A DNA stretch of 64,000 nucleotides, from the NCBI GenBank assembly GCA_902774035.1, contig CACYHA010000001.1:1-64000 (forward strand), given 5' to 3'. Both the position numbers and the translations under genes were made by a program. Shown piece after piece: positions 51,509-59,653 of this stretch. The DNA comes from Oscillospiraceae bacterium (GTDB lineage Bacteria > Bacillota > Clostridia > Oscillospirales > Acutalibacteraceae). Every line of letters starts with the position of its first letter. Within the stretch, counting starts at the first letter, position 1. Under the pieces are notes generated by a model that searched no databases, was not told where the DNA came from, and was given only the letters and a program-made list of their open reading frames with translations.

Positions 51509-52075
51509 TTATTCCACCGTGAGCGCGGAAATGATGTTCGAATAGATCGCGACCGCGTTCGCATAGAAATTGCGCTTCACCGTCTCGATCTGTCCCTCGT
51601 CGGCGACATAGACCTTGAGCGCGAGCAATTCGGTGTCCATGTCATTGATGGTGAACGAGACATGAAAGCCGTGGGCGAGCTTTGTGACCTCCACCCGGCT
51701 CTCGCGTTTGACCCGTTCCCGGGCAAGCACCTGCAGAGCCGCAGACATCGCTTTTTCCCGCACGGAGCGCGGCAGGGAGCGCTCGATGGCCGCAACGTCG
51801 AACATGAGCTTCCCCGGCAGAGTCATCAGCTCCGTGTCGCCCGAAAGCTCGCTGAGCACGCTGCCGTTTTTGACCAGCTCGCTGAGCGCCTGGTTCACCT
51901 CAAAATAGTTGGCGACGGGATATTCCTGCAGGATCTCGTTGATCTGGCTGCGGGAAAGAGGCTGCCGCAGCGTTTTGAGCAGATAGCAGATGAGCAGCTT
52001 GATCTCCGGAGAGGTGGTCAGTCCGCCGGGAACAACGCCTTCGCTGAATGTGTTTTTTTCCTGATCCATAGTCAA
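51509..52075 (-). CDS. DUF4364 protein
   Basis: A 188-residue protein typical of Clostridia. The N-terminal winged-helix-like part reads IKLLICYLLKTLRQPLSRSQ then INEILQEYPVANYFEVNQAL. The rest (ERVKRESRVEVTKLAHGFHV, AVAIYSNIISALT) is the conserved DUF4364 C-terminus. A DNA-binding role is suspected for the family but not demonstrated. It is cotranscribed with the GH43-type gene downstream (18-bp gap). No promoter could be fixed, although the AT-rich gap above it holds several candidates. Confidence 0.85.
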   Translation of the reverse strand: MTMDQEKNTFSEGVVPGGLTTSPEIKLLICYLLKTLRQPLSRSQINEILQEYPVANYFEVNQALSELVKNGSVLSELSGDTELMTLPGKLMFDVAAIERSLPRSVREKAMSAALQVLARERVKRESRVEVTKLAHGFHVSFTINDMDTELLALKVYVADEGQIETVKRNFYANAVAIYSNIISALTVE

Positions 52076-52421
52076 ACTTCCTTGTCGTTTCCTCAGTTTC
52101 TGTTATTTCATTTTATCATAGCATAATTCAGAAAGAAAAGAAAGCGGTTTTCCCAAAAAATATTTGAAAAATTTCAAAAAAAAATTTGGAGTTTTTTTTG
52201 AAAATGTTTTCCCCCAATCCTTGAATTCCGGATTCTAGGTGTAAATTATTTGATGTGATCGATAAGAATCATAATTTAAAATAAAGGATGTGAATCAATC
52301 AGAGACTGACAGTCTCAACTGTACCTTGAAAATTGAAAAAACTTGAGAAACTGCGCACGGGATATGCGTCGCGAAAAAGAGAAAATCAGGAGCTGCGAAA
52401 CGAAAGAAAGGATGTGGCGTT
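52076..52421. other. AT-rich divergent intergenic region
   Basis: No gene. Long A and T runs occur at 52155-52215, a TAAAAT-like -10 near 52277, and a leader with CTGACAGTCTCAACTG (about 52305-52320). The composition change starts here and marks the left edge of the accessory operon 52422-56846. Confidence 0.5.
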
Positions 52422-53033
52422 ATGAAATACACGAAGCATGAAGAAAAGATGAAACGCATGGCGGATTTTCTGAAGGATTACGGCCTCACGGGAAGGATCA
52501 TCCATGTTCTTCATACCAAAGGCGAGACCAATGAATGCCTGTGGGGCGGCGAGATTCGGGAAATGCGGGTGGAAGCGGAAACGTCCCGCTTTCTTGTGGC
52601 AACCGTTTTGCCTCACCGCAACGGCGCGGGCGGAAATGTGTCGCGACCCTATAGAATCACGCTGGATAAAAACCTGATCTTGTTTCAAAAAGATCGCGAT
52701 TTCATCAATATCGGTACGCTGAAGCTCGAAACATTCATCGTGAGCACGCAAAGGACGCTGCCTATCAAGGTCTGCAACGTGAGTCCGTCAAGAATCTTGA
52801 AGCTCGTCAATGAATACGGAAAAATCACTGAATTTGAAAAACTCAAAACCTATAAGTTTTCGATTGACGATACGGAGCAGGAATTCTATTTGGTTCGCTC
52901 CGTGAAAGAGGATTCAGGCGCTACGTTTTTCCTGAAAGAGATCGGCCCAAATCGTTATGAAAGCCTGAAACCGGGAGAAGCAACAAGAATTCTTGAAAAA
53001 ATATCAAATAAAATGCTGAAAAACGCTTCTTGA
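52422..53033 (+). CDS. Unknown protein, first gene of the accessory operon
   Basis: A 203-residue, charged, cytosolic protein (MKYTKHEEKMKRMADFLKDY). AT-rich and lacking recognisable domains. Its N-terminal MKRMADFLKDYGLTGRIIHV faintly resembles EAIAQMKAWGIDPEIIHDF of the next gene (KxxGLxxxIIHxF), which may indicate shared ancestry. The middle has VSRPYRITLDKNLILFQKDR, beta-rich. ATG 52422 follows GAAAGGA. The next gene starts 138 bp downstream, so it may be separately expressed. Confidence 0.65.
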   Translation: MKYTKHEEKMKRMADFLKDYGLTGRIIHVLHTKGETNECLWGGEIREMRVEAETSRFLVATVLPHRNGAGGNVSRPYRITLDKNLILFQKDRDFINIGTLKLETFIVSTQRTLPIKVCNVSPSRILKLVNEYGKITEFEKLKTYKFSIDDTEQEFYLVRSVKEDSGATFFLKEIGPNRYESLKPGEATRILEKISNKMLKNAS

Positions 53034-53171
53034 TTGACAGGACAGATGATGAAACGGAACAAGAGCGTGTATAGATCAACAAAAGCAACGGCGAAAGCAC
53101 TTCTCTTCGAGCGTGTGGATTGAAGATGAAGTTTTTGAATGAAATAATTAAACCATGAAAGGAGTTTTAAC

Positions 53172-53585
53172 ATGGAAATCACTTTGAAAGAAAAGAAAAC
53201 AGAGGCCATAGCGCAGATGAAAGCCTGGGGGATTGACCCCGAGATCATCCACGACTTTCAGCAGACCGATCTTGTGTCGGTCTGCGAGGCGGCAGGCGAT
53301 ACGTTCTGCCGCGCCGACGGCAGCGACCTGCAGCGCATCCGCTTTGTGGAGCGGATGTTCGGTGTGCTGGTTTATCTGGTCGTTCGGTCCGAAACATCTC
53401 TCGGCAAACAGGACGTTTACCTGTATGTCAGCAGCAGTCTGAATGATTGGGAGATGCAGCACAGTGACCGCAAAAAGGGGATGCAGATCTGCTACGTTTA
53501 CAACTATGACGAACCGGACTTTTCCGAGATCGGTTCCGTCGGACTGAGACCGACGCCGCAGGGCGGTCTGGTGCGCACGTGGTAA
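53172..53585 (+). CDS. Unknown protein (mobile-element-type family suspected)
   Basis: A 137-residue cytosolic protein, ATG 53172 after AAAGGAG. N-terminal KTEAIAQMKAWGIDPEIIHD, a middle beta-hairpin region (FGVLVYLVVRSETSLGKQDV, YLYVSSSLNDWEM) and a C-terminal CYVYNYDEPDFSEIGSVGLR then PTPQGGLVRTW. From memory, short proteins ending in FSEFGS(I/V)G...GGLVR are common in clostridial conjugative elements and phages; this is not verified here. It precedes the ClpP paralogue by 42 bp. Confidence 0.65.
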   Translation: MEITLKEKKTEAIAQMKAWGIDPEIIHDFQQTDLVSVCEAAGDTFCRADGSDLQRIRFVERMFGVLVYLVVRSETSLGKQDVYLYVSSSLNDWEMQHSDRKKGMQICYVYNYDEPDFSEIGSVGLRPTPQGGLVRTW

Positions 53586-53627
53586 AAGACGCAAAAATCT
53601 ATCTGAAACAGAAAAGGAGGTCGTTCC

Positions 53628-54212
53628 ATGACAACGATGGTCAAAAGCAGCAACGGCATCACGCTGGTGCCGGAGGAGGCGCGGCTGCTCGCGCAGCGCA
53701 AGCTTTTCATTGAAGGCGAGATCACGTCGGCTTCGGCGTGCGCCTTTGTCCGGCAGATCATGATCCTGCTGGCAGAGGACAAAGAACAGCCGATTGATAT
53801 CTTCATCAACTCTCCGGGCGGCGAAGTCAACGCGGGAATGCTCATCTATGACACGCTGAAGAGCCTGAAAACGCCAACAAATCTTTATTGCCTCGGGATG
53901 GCGGCCTCCATGGCGGCCATTCTCCTGGCTGCCGGCGAAAAGGGGCGCCGCTTTGTTTTGCCCCATTCCAAGGTCATGATCCACGAACCGCTGATTTCCG
54001 GCGGCGTCGGAGGCAGTGCAACGTCGATCCAGCGCACCGCCGAATCTATCATGGAGACCAGACGGATCTCTGTGGAACTGCTTGCCAATGACACCGGCAA
54101 AAGCACAGACGAGATCGAAAAGGCAATTTCGTTCGATAATTTCATGAATGCGCAGGAGGCGGTCGATTTCGGCCTTTGCGACGCGATTGTGCCGCTGCCT
54201 CTGCTCGGATAA
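53628..54212 (+). CDS. ClpP-family serine protease paralogue in an accessory operon
   Basis: A 194-residue ClpP fold with an intact catalytic triad: Ser94 in LGMAASMAAILLAAG, His119 in LPHSKVMIHEPL, and Asp170 in SFDNFMNAQEAVDFGL. The oxyanion-side INSPGGEVNAG is also present. Unlike the housekeeping clpP it has no clpX/tig context; it lies between an unknown protein and a VirD4-like ATPase (20-bp gap). It may work with a partner ATPase encoded elsewhere or with its neighbour, or may be a TepA-like protease as found in some clostridial conjugative elements. ATG 53628 follows AGGAGG. Confidence 0.88.
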   Translation: MTTMVKSSNGITLVPEEARLLAQRKLFIEGEITSASACAFVRQIMILLAEDKEQPIDIFINSPGGEVNAGMLIYDTLKSLKTPTNLYCLGMAASMAAILLAAGEKGRRFVLPHSKVMIHEPLISGGVGGSATSIQRTAESIMETRRISVELLANDTGKSTDEIEKAISFDNFMNAQEAVDFGLCDAIVPLPLLG

Positions 54213-54232
54213 ATCAAAAGGAGGAATGATAA

Positions 54233-55480
54233 ATGGATAAAGTCATTCTCGGACAGGGCTGCTGCCTGGAGGACGAAATCGGCGGTTTTCGCCCGAACAA
54301 CAACCAGGTTGTTGTGGGCTGCAGCGGCACAGGCAAAACGATGTCGGTATTGCTTCCGACGATCCTGCAGATGCAGGAGAGCAGCATGATCGCAACCTAT
54401 TCCAAAGCGGGCGAGGCGCGCAAGGTCGCCGCCTTTCTCGCTGCCGGCGGCTATGACGTCGGCGTTGTCGACCTTGTTGAACCGGGGCTCAGCACGGTCG
54501 GCTTCGATCCGCTGCAGTACACCGCGTCCTACCTCGATGTGGACGAACTGGCAACGAGCATCGTGCTTGCGAATCCGGAAAACAACGACCCGAAAAATGT
54601 CTATTGGAACGACAGCTCCATCACGCTGCTCAGCGCCCTGATCAGCGCCACGCTGATGGAAAAAAAGAACCCGTCCATGGCCGATGTGCTGGATATGTTC
54701 GACAAGCTGCGGATCACCGAGAGCGGCAGAGGGATCACCACGACCCTCGATTCCACGTTTGATTCTCTCGAGGTCCGCGCCCCCGCGTGCCCCGCCGTTT
54801 CCGGCTTCAACGATTTCCGCCAGCTTCCGTATGCGACCGCGGGCTGCGTGCGCGACACGCTGGCAAAGGCGATCCGCCGGATGTTCCCCGAACCGATCCG
54901 CCGCTTCATGCGCGAGCGGAAAACGCTCGATTTTCGAAGGATTGCCAACGAACGGCACGCGCTGATCGTGATCACCTCGCCGGTGAACACTTCCCTCTAC
55001 TTTTTTGCGAATCTGCTGTTTTCAACGGCGATCAAGCAGCTTCTGGAATACGCGGAAAGCTGCCCGGACCAAAAGCTGCCGAACCCCGTGCGCCTGCTCT
55101 TTGACGATTTTGCCTGCGCCGCGAAGGTCAACGAGTTCAGCCGCCATATTGCCATCTTTCGTGCCGCTCAGATCAGTGCCATGCTGCTGATCCAGAGCGA
55201 AAGCCAGCTCAACAGCCTTTACGGCGACGACGAGGCGACGACGATCCTGAACAACTGCTCGACCTATGTCTATTTTCCCGGCGGTATGGATCTGACGACC
55301 TGCAGGAACATCTCTCAGAGGCTGGATGTGCCGATGGCCGACGTGATGTACGCGCCGCCCGGTCAGGTGATCATTATGCAGTCCGGAAAAAAGCCGGTCG
55401 TCACGCAGCGCTATGATACGCCGCAGAGCCCGGAGTACCGCTTCTTCCAAAAGCTGAACAATGAAGGCTCGCTGCGATGA
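54233..55480 (+). CDS. VirD4/TraG-type coupling ATPase lacking its membrane domain
   Basis: A 415-residue AAA-type protein. Walker A GCSGTGKT (residues 29-36) occurs within 30 residues of the start, and the C-terminal half has TraG/VirD4 features: ERHALIVITSPVNTSLYFFA, RLLFDDFACAAKV (Walker-B-like, Asp291-Asp292 rather than Asp-Glu), QSESQLNSLYGDDEATTILN and YFPGGMDLTTC. Normal coupling proteins begin with two membrane helices; none is present. No relaxase, VirB4 or other type IV secretion gene is near. ATG 54233 has an AGGAGG site. The stop overlaps the next start by 4 bp (ATGA). Confidence 0.85.
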   Translation: MDKVILGQGCCLEDEIGGFRPNNNQVVVGCSGTGKTMSVLLPTILQMQESSMIATYSKAGEARKVAAFLAAGGYDVGVVDLVEPGLSTVGFDPLQYTASYLDVDELATSIVLANPENNDPKNVYWNDSSITLLSALISATLMEKKNPSMADVLDMFDKLRITESGRGITTTLDSTFDSLEVRAPACPAVSGFNDFRQLPYATAGCVRDTLAKAIRRMFPEPIRRFMRERKTLDFRRIANERHALIVITSPVNTSLYFFANLLFSTAIKQLLEYAESCPDQKLPNPVRLLFDDFACAAKVNEFSRHIAIFRAAQISAMLLIQSESQLNSLYGDDEATTILNNCSTYVYFPGGMDLTTCRNISQRLDVPMADVMYAPPGQVIIMQSGKKPVVTQRYDTPQSPEYRFFQKLNNEGSLR

Positions 55481-55653
55481 ACGTCAAAAAAAAGAATGCG
55501 GAGGATTCCGCCCTGCAAAGGCACAAAGCCTTTGCGCAAAGCCTTTATGAAAGCGGCCGCGGCTTGGACGAGGATGAGCTGCGCAGATGGCTCGAAGAAC
55601 TTGAAACCGAACTGAAGTCTTTGAAAAAGAAGAAAGGAACGGGAAACACATGA
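55477..55653 (+). CDS. Small charged helical protein (58 residues)
   Basis: ATG 55477 overlaps the stop of the ATPase gene, and its own stop overlaps the next start (ATGA both times). The product is Lys/Glu-rich with a C-terminal helix: DEDELRRWLEELETELKSL. It is probably a small partner of the neighbouring ATPase or membrane protein; no family is recognised. The double coupling argues that it is real despite its size. Confidence 0.7.
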   Translation: MNVKKKNAEDSALQRHKAFAQSLYESGRGLDEDELRRWLEELETELKSLKKKKGTGNT

Positions 55654-56846
55654 AAAAGATCAACAATCTCCTTGATGTCGACGAGTATATCTTTTGGAGT
55701 CTGGCCGCGACATTGTCTCCGTATCTGCTTTTTATCAACACAGCGTTTCAAACGCTTCCGGGTTGCTCCAAATCTACATCAAAGCTCATGTTGTGTCTTC
55801 TGATCGCGGCTTTCTTCGGGCTCGGATTTTTCTTCTCTTCCAGTCGGCATCGCGACTGTATGCATATTTTTGTGTTTGCGGTCTTGCCGTACGGTGTGTT
55901 CACTCTCTGGGCGTATTGGAACTGCTTTCCGGTGTTGTTTCCTGTCGTCCTCGGAATTACCGCAGCACTCTCTGCTGGATTCGTTGTGCTTCGGATGACC
56001 CGAAAAATTCAGAACCCGCAGAAGCGCAAGCGGATCATCCGCAATCGGTTGCGCCAGTCCTTTTGGGGAACGCAGGTCATTTCCTCGTTTGCCCTTGCCT
56101 GTATCGTTGCCGTCTTGTGTGTTGCAAACCTGTTCGGGTTTGCCCCTGCTCTGATGCACTCGAAAAAAGGTGTTCCGGATCCGAACGGCTCTTATTCCAT
56201 CGAAGCGCAGCTTGAAAACCTCGGTGGAATGCGCAATGAGGTGTGGGAGACGCTGAACGATGATGAGCGGTTGGAGCTGCTGCAGCTCATTGCGGATATC
56301 GAAGCGCAGAATCTTGGTCTGCCGAAGCGGCTGGAGGTCTTTTTCGGCGAGGCGGATAAGGAAGTATTTGCTTATTACACCGACAACCAAAAAAGGATCT
56401 GTGTCAACGAGATGTATTTTCACGATGTGCCCGGTGAAAGAATGATCGAAACGATTTGTCACGAGACCTATCATGGCTACGAGCGGTGTCTGATCGACGC
56501 CTATCAATCCGTTCCGCAAGAGAGCCGAAATCTGCTTGATCTCCGTGCCGCAGAAAAGTACATTGCTGAATTCAAAGACTATAAAGACGTGAGCGAAGAC
56601 TTTGAGGCGTATTACATGCAGGCCTGTGAGGAGGATGCGAGGGATTACGGCAAGGAGCGTTCGCAAATCTATCTTTACATGATTCACTGGTACTTCGATG
56701 ACTATGCCGCTGAACCGACGCAGGAAGACGAAAACGAAGCGGCAGAAGATCCTGTCGCGATCGATGATAAGGATATCGAAGTGCTGTTTTCGGAAAGATC
56801 GGACTATATCCCGAAAGAAGCAGAGATTCATTTTGAAGATTATTAA
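55650..56846 (+). CDS. Membrane protein with an HExxH zinc-protease-like motif
   Basis: A 398-residue protein. Five hydrophobic helices lie at about residues 14-32, 46-62, 70-87, 89-110 and 140-165, with a basic loop KRKRIIRNRLRQS. A C-terminal soluble domain (from about 185) carries CHETYHGYER: His271, Glu272 and His275 form an HExxH motif that could bind zinc, with Glu-rich helices after it (FEAYYMQACEEDARDYGKER) that could supply the third ligand. It resembles a gluzincin-type protease tethered to the membrane, but no family is recognised. It ends the accessory operon, AT-rich like the first gene, and is followed by a 21-bp-stem terminator. Confidence 0.7.
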   Translation: MKKINNLLDVDEYIFWSLAATLSPYLLFINTAFQTLPGCSKSTSKLMLCLLIAAFFGLGFFFSSSRHRDCMHIFVFAVLPYGVFTLWAYWNCFPVLFPVVLGITAALSAGFVVLRMTRKIQNPQKRKRIIRNRLRQSFWGTQVISSFALACIVAVLCVANLFGFAPALMHSKKGVPDPNGSYSIEAQLENLGGMRNEVWETLNDDERLELLQLIADIEAQNLGLPKRLEVFFGEADKEVFAYYTDNQKRICVNEMYFHDVPGERMIETICHETYHGYERCLIDAYQSVPQESRNLLDLRAAEKYIAEFKDYKDVSEDFEAYYMQACEEDARDYGKERSQIYLYMIHWYFDDYAAEPTQEDENEAAEDPVAIDDKDIEVLFSERSDYIPKEAEIHFEDY

Positions 56847-56858
56847 CCGCTGCGTTTT

Positions 56859-56910
56859 GCCGCCCTTGGGGCTCCTTCCGCAAGGAAGGAGCCCCAAGGG
56901 CGGCTTTTTT
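56859..56910 (+). terminator. Strong terminator of the accessory operon
   Basis: A perfect 21-bp stem, 56859-56879 with 56884-56904, 4-nt loop GCAA, then TTTTTT. Unusually long for a terminator. Confidence 0.92.
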
Positions 56911-56933
56911 GTTTAACCTTCAAGCTTCCGCCC

Positions 56934-56962
56934 TTGACAATCGCTTTTCTTTCGGATAGAAT
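56934..56962 (+). promoter_or_regulatory. Promoter of the HAD/CsoR pair
   Basis: TTGACA (56934-56939), 17 bp, TAGAAT (56957-56962). Confidence 0.75.
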
Positions 56963-56991
56963 ATGAGATAATCGGAGAAAGGGGAGATCAC

Positions 56992-57708
56992 ATGCCGCCG
57001 ACGTACACCACGATCCTGTTTGACGCGGACGATACGCTGCTCGATTTTCACAAGGCGGAACGCACGGCGCTGCGGCAGGTGCTGCTTTTCTTCGGCGTGA
57101 TTCCGACTGACGGGATGATGGATCGTTACAGCGAGATCAATGCCGCGCTCTGGCACGCCTTTGAACGCGGCGAGGTCACCAAAGAGGACATCAAAAACGA
57201 ACGCTACCGCCGCCTGTTTGCGGAATTCGGCGTGGGACAGGGCGTCGACACCCGCGCGGTCAACGACCGTTATCTGGAGTTCCTTTCGCAGGGCGGTTAT
57301 CTCATCGAGGGCGCCGAGACGCTTTGCCGCTCGCTGAAAGCGGCGGGGTTCGACCTTTATATCATCACGAACGGTATTCCGCGCACGCAGCGGCTGCGGC
57401 TGGAACACAGCGGGCTTTTGCCGCTGTTTTCCGATGTGTTTGTTTCGGAGGCCATCGGTGCGCAAAAGCCGTTTCCCGCGTTTTTTGATTTCGTTCTGGC
57501 GCATATCCCCGAGCAAGACCCGCGGCGTGTGCTTGTTGTCGGCGATTCCCTCGGTTCCGATATCCAGGGCGCGGCGAACGCGGGGCTGGACTGTGTCTGG
57601 TTCAACCCGAAAGAAAACAAAAACGACCGGGCGCTGCCCGTGACGCAGGAAGTGAAGACGCTTTCGGCGCTCGCGGCGTGGCTCGGTGTGAGAATGAAAG
57701 AACAGTGA
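56992..57708 (+). CDS. HAD-family phosphatase, YjjG-like nucleotidase
   Basis: A 238-residue protein. Motif I ILFDADDTLLDF has the nucleophile and acid Asp pair (aspartates 11 and 13). Motif II is YIITNGIPRTQ; motif III is the Lys in IGAQKPFPAFF; and motif IV is VVGDSLGSDIQGA. The helical cap (residues 17-100) is of the YjjG/YfnB type, which dephosphorylates pyrimidine or modified nucleoside monophosphates. Exact substrate unknown. ATG 56992 follows AAAGGGGAG. The CsoR-type gene starts 8 bp after the stop. Confidence 0.85.
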   Translation: MPPTYTTILFDADDTLLDFHKAERTALRQVLLFFGVIPTDGMMDRYSEINAALWHAFERGEVTKEDIKNERYRRLFAEFGVGQGVDTRAVNDRYLEFLSQGGYLIEGAETLCRSLKAAGFDLYIITNGIPRTQRLRLEHSGLLPLFSDVFVSEAIGAQKPFPAFFDFVLAHIPEQDPRRVLVVGDSLGSDIQGAANAGLDCVWFNPKENKNDRALPVTQEVKTLSALAAWLGVRMKEQ

Positions 57709-57716
57709 GGCGTAAA

Positions 57717-58058
57717 ATGGAACAGGAACACAAGCACGAGCACACCCATGTGCTGGAGGACGGAACCGTCGTTACCCATGCGCACGGTCATACACATACC
57801 CATCAGAGCACGAAGCTTGTGCTCGACCGTCTTGCCCGCGCCACCGGCCACCTCAAAAAGGTACGGCAGATGGTGGAGGACGGCGTGGACTGCAGCGAGG
57901 TGCTCATTCAGCTCGCTGCGGTGAAGTCTGCCATCAACAACACCGGCAAGCTCATTTTGAAGGATCATATCGAGCACTGTCTTGTGGATGCGATCGAATG
58001 CGGCGACACTGCGGCGATCGAGGAACTGAAAAAGGCTATCGATCAGTTTATGAAGTGA
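57717..58058 (+). CDS. CsoR/RcnR-family metal-responsive repressor with His-rich N-terminus
   Basis: A 113-residue protein. The DUF156 helical core reads LDRLARATGHLKKVRQMVED. The ligand triad is Cys in GVDCSEVLIQL with His and Cys in KDHIEHCL, the C-H-C pattern of CsoR (copper) members. It has an unusual His-rich tail (about residues 4-29) with HKHEHTH and HAHGHTHTH. RcnR-like nickel/cobalt proteins also use extra His ligands, so the metal cannot be fixed. It is coupled to the HAD gene. No copper or nickel exporter is present in the window. Confidence 0.87.
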   Translation: MEQEHKHEHTHVLEDGTVVTHAHGHTHTHQSTKLVLDRLARATGHLKKVRQMVEDGVDCSEVLIQLAAVKSAINNTGKLILKDHIEHCLVDAIECGDTAAIEELKKAIDQFMK

Positions 58059-58085
58059 TTGCGCTTTCTGCGTTCTGAATGAAAA

Positions 58086-58111
58086 AACCGCCCCTTCGGG
58101 CGGTCTTTTTT
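58086..58111. terminator. Bidirectional terminator between the CsoR gene and a convergent membrane pair
   Basis: ACCGCCC pairs with GGGCGGT around TTCG, with an A-run before and a T-run after it. Confidence 0.85.
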
Positions 58112-58115
58112 GTTG

Positions 58116-58421
58116 TCACTTTTTCAAACGGCTTTTTACAACGCCTTTCGGATCTCTGATGAGTAAAACGACGATCCAGATTACAAGTGCAAGAGCGATC
58201 ACGGAAAGGCCGAGGAAGCTGTCGTTGATCATATCTTCGAGCGCCGGAGTGAAATACTCCGCTTTCAGCTCGACATATTCGAACACGGCGTCTACGAGCC
58301 ACATCAGCGACGCGCCCCAGAACATCCAACACAAAAGGCCGAGGTTCATCGTTTTATCGTTTTTCTGATACCAGATTGCTGTTGTGATGACGGCAGCGAA
58401 AACGGTCAGCAAAAGTGTCAT
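58116..58421 (-). CDS. Small multi-helix membrane protein
   Basis: A 101-residue protein. Hydrophobic segments at about residues 3-20, 27-47 and 68-88 are separated by an acidic loop (VELKAEYFTPALEDMINDS), with a basic end (VVKSRLKK). No family is recognised. It is the second gene of a pair, overlapping the gene at 58418 by 4 bp (ATGA), so the products probably act together. Confidence 0.65.
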   Translation of the reverse strand: MTLLLTVFAAVITTAIWYQKNDKTMNLGLLCWMFWGASLMWLVDAVFEYVELKAEYFTPALEDMINDSFLGLSVIALALVIWIVVLLIRDPKGVVKSRLKK

Positions 58422-58840
58422 GCCGCTGCCTCCGCGGTCTGCTGCGCCGGACGCTTTTCAATGATCCGTGCGGCGATGACCATGCCGACCCAAACGACTG
58501 TAACAAGCAAGGCCATGGTGACGCCGACCGTACCCATTTCGCCAAGCATTTCCGCAACGGCGTCAGGCCCTTCGGTCGCCGCTGTCAGGAAGGGGAAGAA
58601 GGGCTGCACCTCACCGTGCCACAAATGCTCGAACGCAAGCAGCACCACGCCGCCCCAAAGCAGACTTGCCAGCCAGAACAGCTTCTGCGAAAAGCCGCGT
58701 TTGCCTTCTTCCGCAGCAGTCTTGCTGGAAGGAACGCCCTGCAGCTTCGGCAGCGCCTTTTTTTCTTCGGTCTTTTTGAGGATGATGGCGGCAGCCGTCA
58801 CAACGATGGCCTCCGCGCCGGGAACCAGAAAACATGCCAT
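58418..58840 (-). CDS. Membrane protein beginning with a PxAEAxVV segment
   Basis: A 140-residue protein. The start MACFLVPGAEAIVVTAAAII contains a Cys and Glu within the first helix. Three further hydrophobic segments lie at about 52-70, 78-97 and 105-125, with charged loops between. I recall similar short membrane proteins in Firmicutes without function. The AAGGAG site before ATG 58840 is good. It forms a unit with 58116. No metal-transport motif is visible despite the neighbouring metalloregulator. Confidence 0.65.
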   Translation of the reverse strand: MACFLVPGAEAIVVTAAAIILKKTEEKKALPKLQGVPSSKTAAEEGKRGFSQKLFWLASLLWGGVVLLAFEHLWHGEVQPFFPFLTAATEGPDAVAEMLGEMGTVGVTMALLVTVVWVGMVIAARIIEKRPAQQTAEAAA

Positions 58841-58993
58841 AACAATGATCTCCTTTTTGTTTTTTTTACTATTTTAGCACAGTGAAGCGAAAGAAGCAAG
58901 CCCCCATGGGGGATACTCCCCGCAAAAAAATGCGGATCGCGTCCTTTGTGAAAGCTGCAGCGGTTTTCCTGCTGCTTTTGTGAATCTTGCACA

Positions 58994-59044
58994 TTGACAG
59001 GCGGTTTTGCGTTTGCTATAATAAAGCTAATGATTATTAGCTTT
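58994..59044 (+). promoter_or_regulatory. Promoter with TetR-type operator
   Basis: TTGACA (58994-58999), 17 bp, TATAAT (59017-59022). A palindrome AAAGCTAATGATTATTAGCT(TT) spans 59023-59044 with one mismatch and covers the start point. It should bind the TetR protein it precedes. Confidence 0.82.
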
Positions 59045-59056
59045 CGGAGGAGCGTT

Positions 59057-59650
59057 ATGCGTCAATCCAACACCAAGCAAACCATTTTGACCGAAGCGGT
59101 CAAGCTTTTTGCCCAAAAGGGCTACACGGCCGTAACGGTTGAAATGATCGCCGCGGCGGTGGGAATCAAAGCGCCGTCCCTTTATAAGCACTTCAAAAGC
59201 AAGCAGGAGATTTTTCAGTCTGTGTTGCGTGAAATGGAGCGGCGGGACGCGGAAAACGCCGCCGGATTCTCGTTGCCCACGGAGTCTGTTGAGACTGCGC
59301 CGCAGACTTATGCGGACGTTAGCGTTCCGGCGTTTATGGAATACTGCAAATGGCAGTTCCGCTATTGGACAGAGGATCCTTTTGCGAGCGAATTCCGAAA
59401 AATGCTGACGGTCGAGCAGTATGAAAACGCTGAAATGAACGCGCTCTATCATCAATATCTCGGCGCCGGACCACTGCAGTACACGGAAGATCTTTTGCAC
59501 TCTTCGTCACGGGCGCTGGCGCTATACGGGCCGATGCATATGCTTTACGGCGTCTATGACCGGGCGGCGGATAAACCGGCTGTTTTCGCGTTGCTGCAAA
59601 CGCATCTTGCACAATGGTACGCATTCTTTTTTGAAGAGAAAGGAGAATAA
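59057..59650 (+). CDS. TetR-family repressor
   Basis: A 197-residue protein from ATG 59057 (site GGAGGAG). The HTH reads NTKQTILTEAVKLFAQKGYT then AVTVEMIAAAVGIKAPSLYK then HFKSKQEIFQSV, a textbook TetR N-terminus. The C-terminal ligand domain has aromatic residues (YCKWQFRYWTEDPFASEF, GPMHMLYGVYD). It controls its own promoter through the palindrome at 59023. The methyltransferase gene follows after 3 bp, so it is in the same transcript. Confidence 0.9.
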   Translation: MRQSNTKQTILTEAVKLFAQKGYTAVTVEMIAAAVGIKAPSLYKHFKSKQEIFQSVLREMERRDAENAAGFSLPTESVETAPQTYADVSVPAFMEYCKWQFRYWTEDPFASEFRKMLTVEQYENAEMNALYHQYLGAGPLQYTEDLLHSSSRALALYGPMHMLYGVYDRAADKPAVFALLQTHLAQWYAFFFEEKGE

Positions 59651-59653
59651 ACA

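Noticed and set aside
49004-52126. Open frame of 1040 codons on the plus strand
   Set aside because: It lies antisense to the GH43 and DUF4364 genes. Its translation is low-quality (His/Val/Gly-rich), and its third-base pattern follows the minus-strand genes.
53628-54212. Housekeeping clpP
   Set aside because: Although the triad is intact, there is no tig or clpX context and the gene sits in an AT-rich accessory operon, so it is treated as a paralogue.
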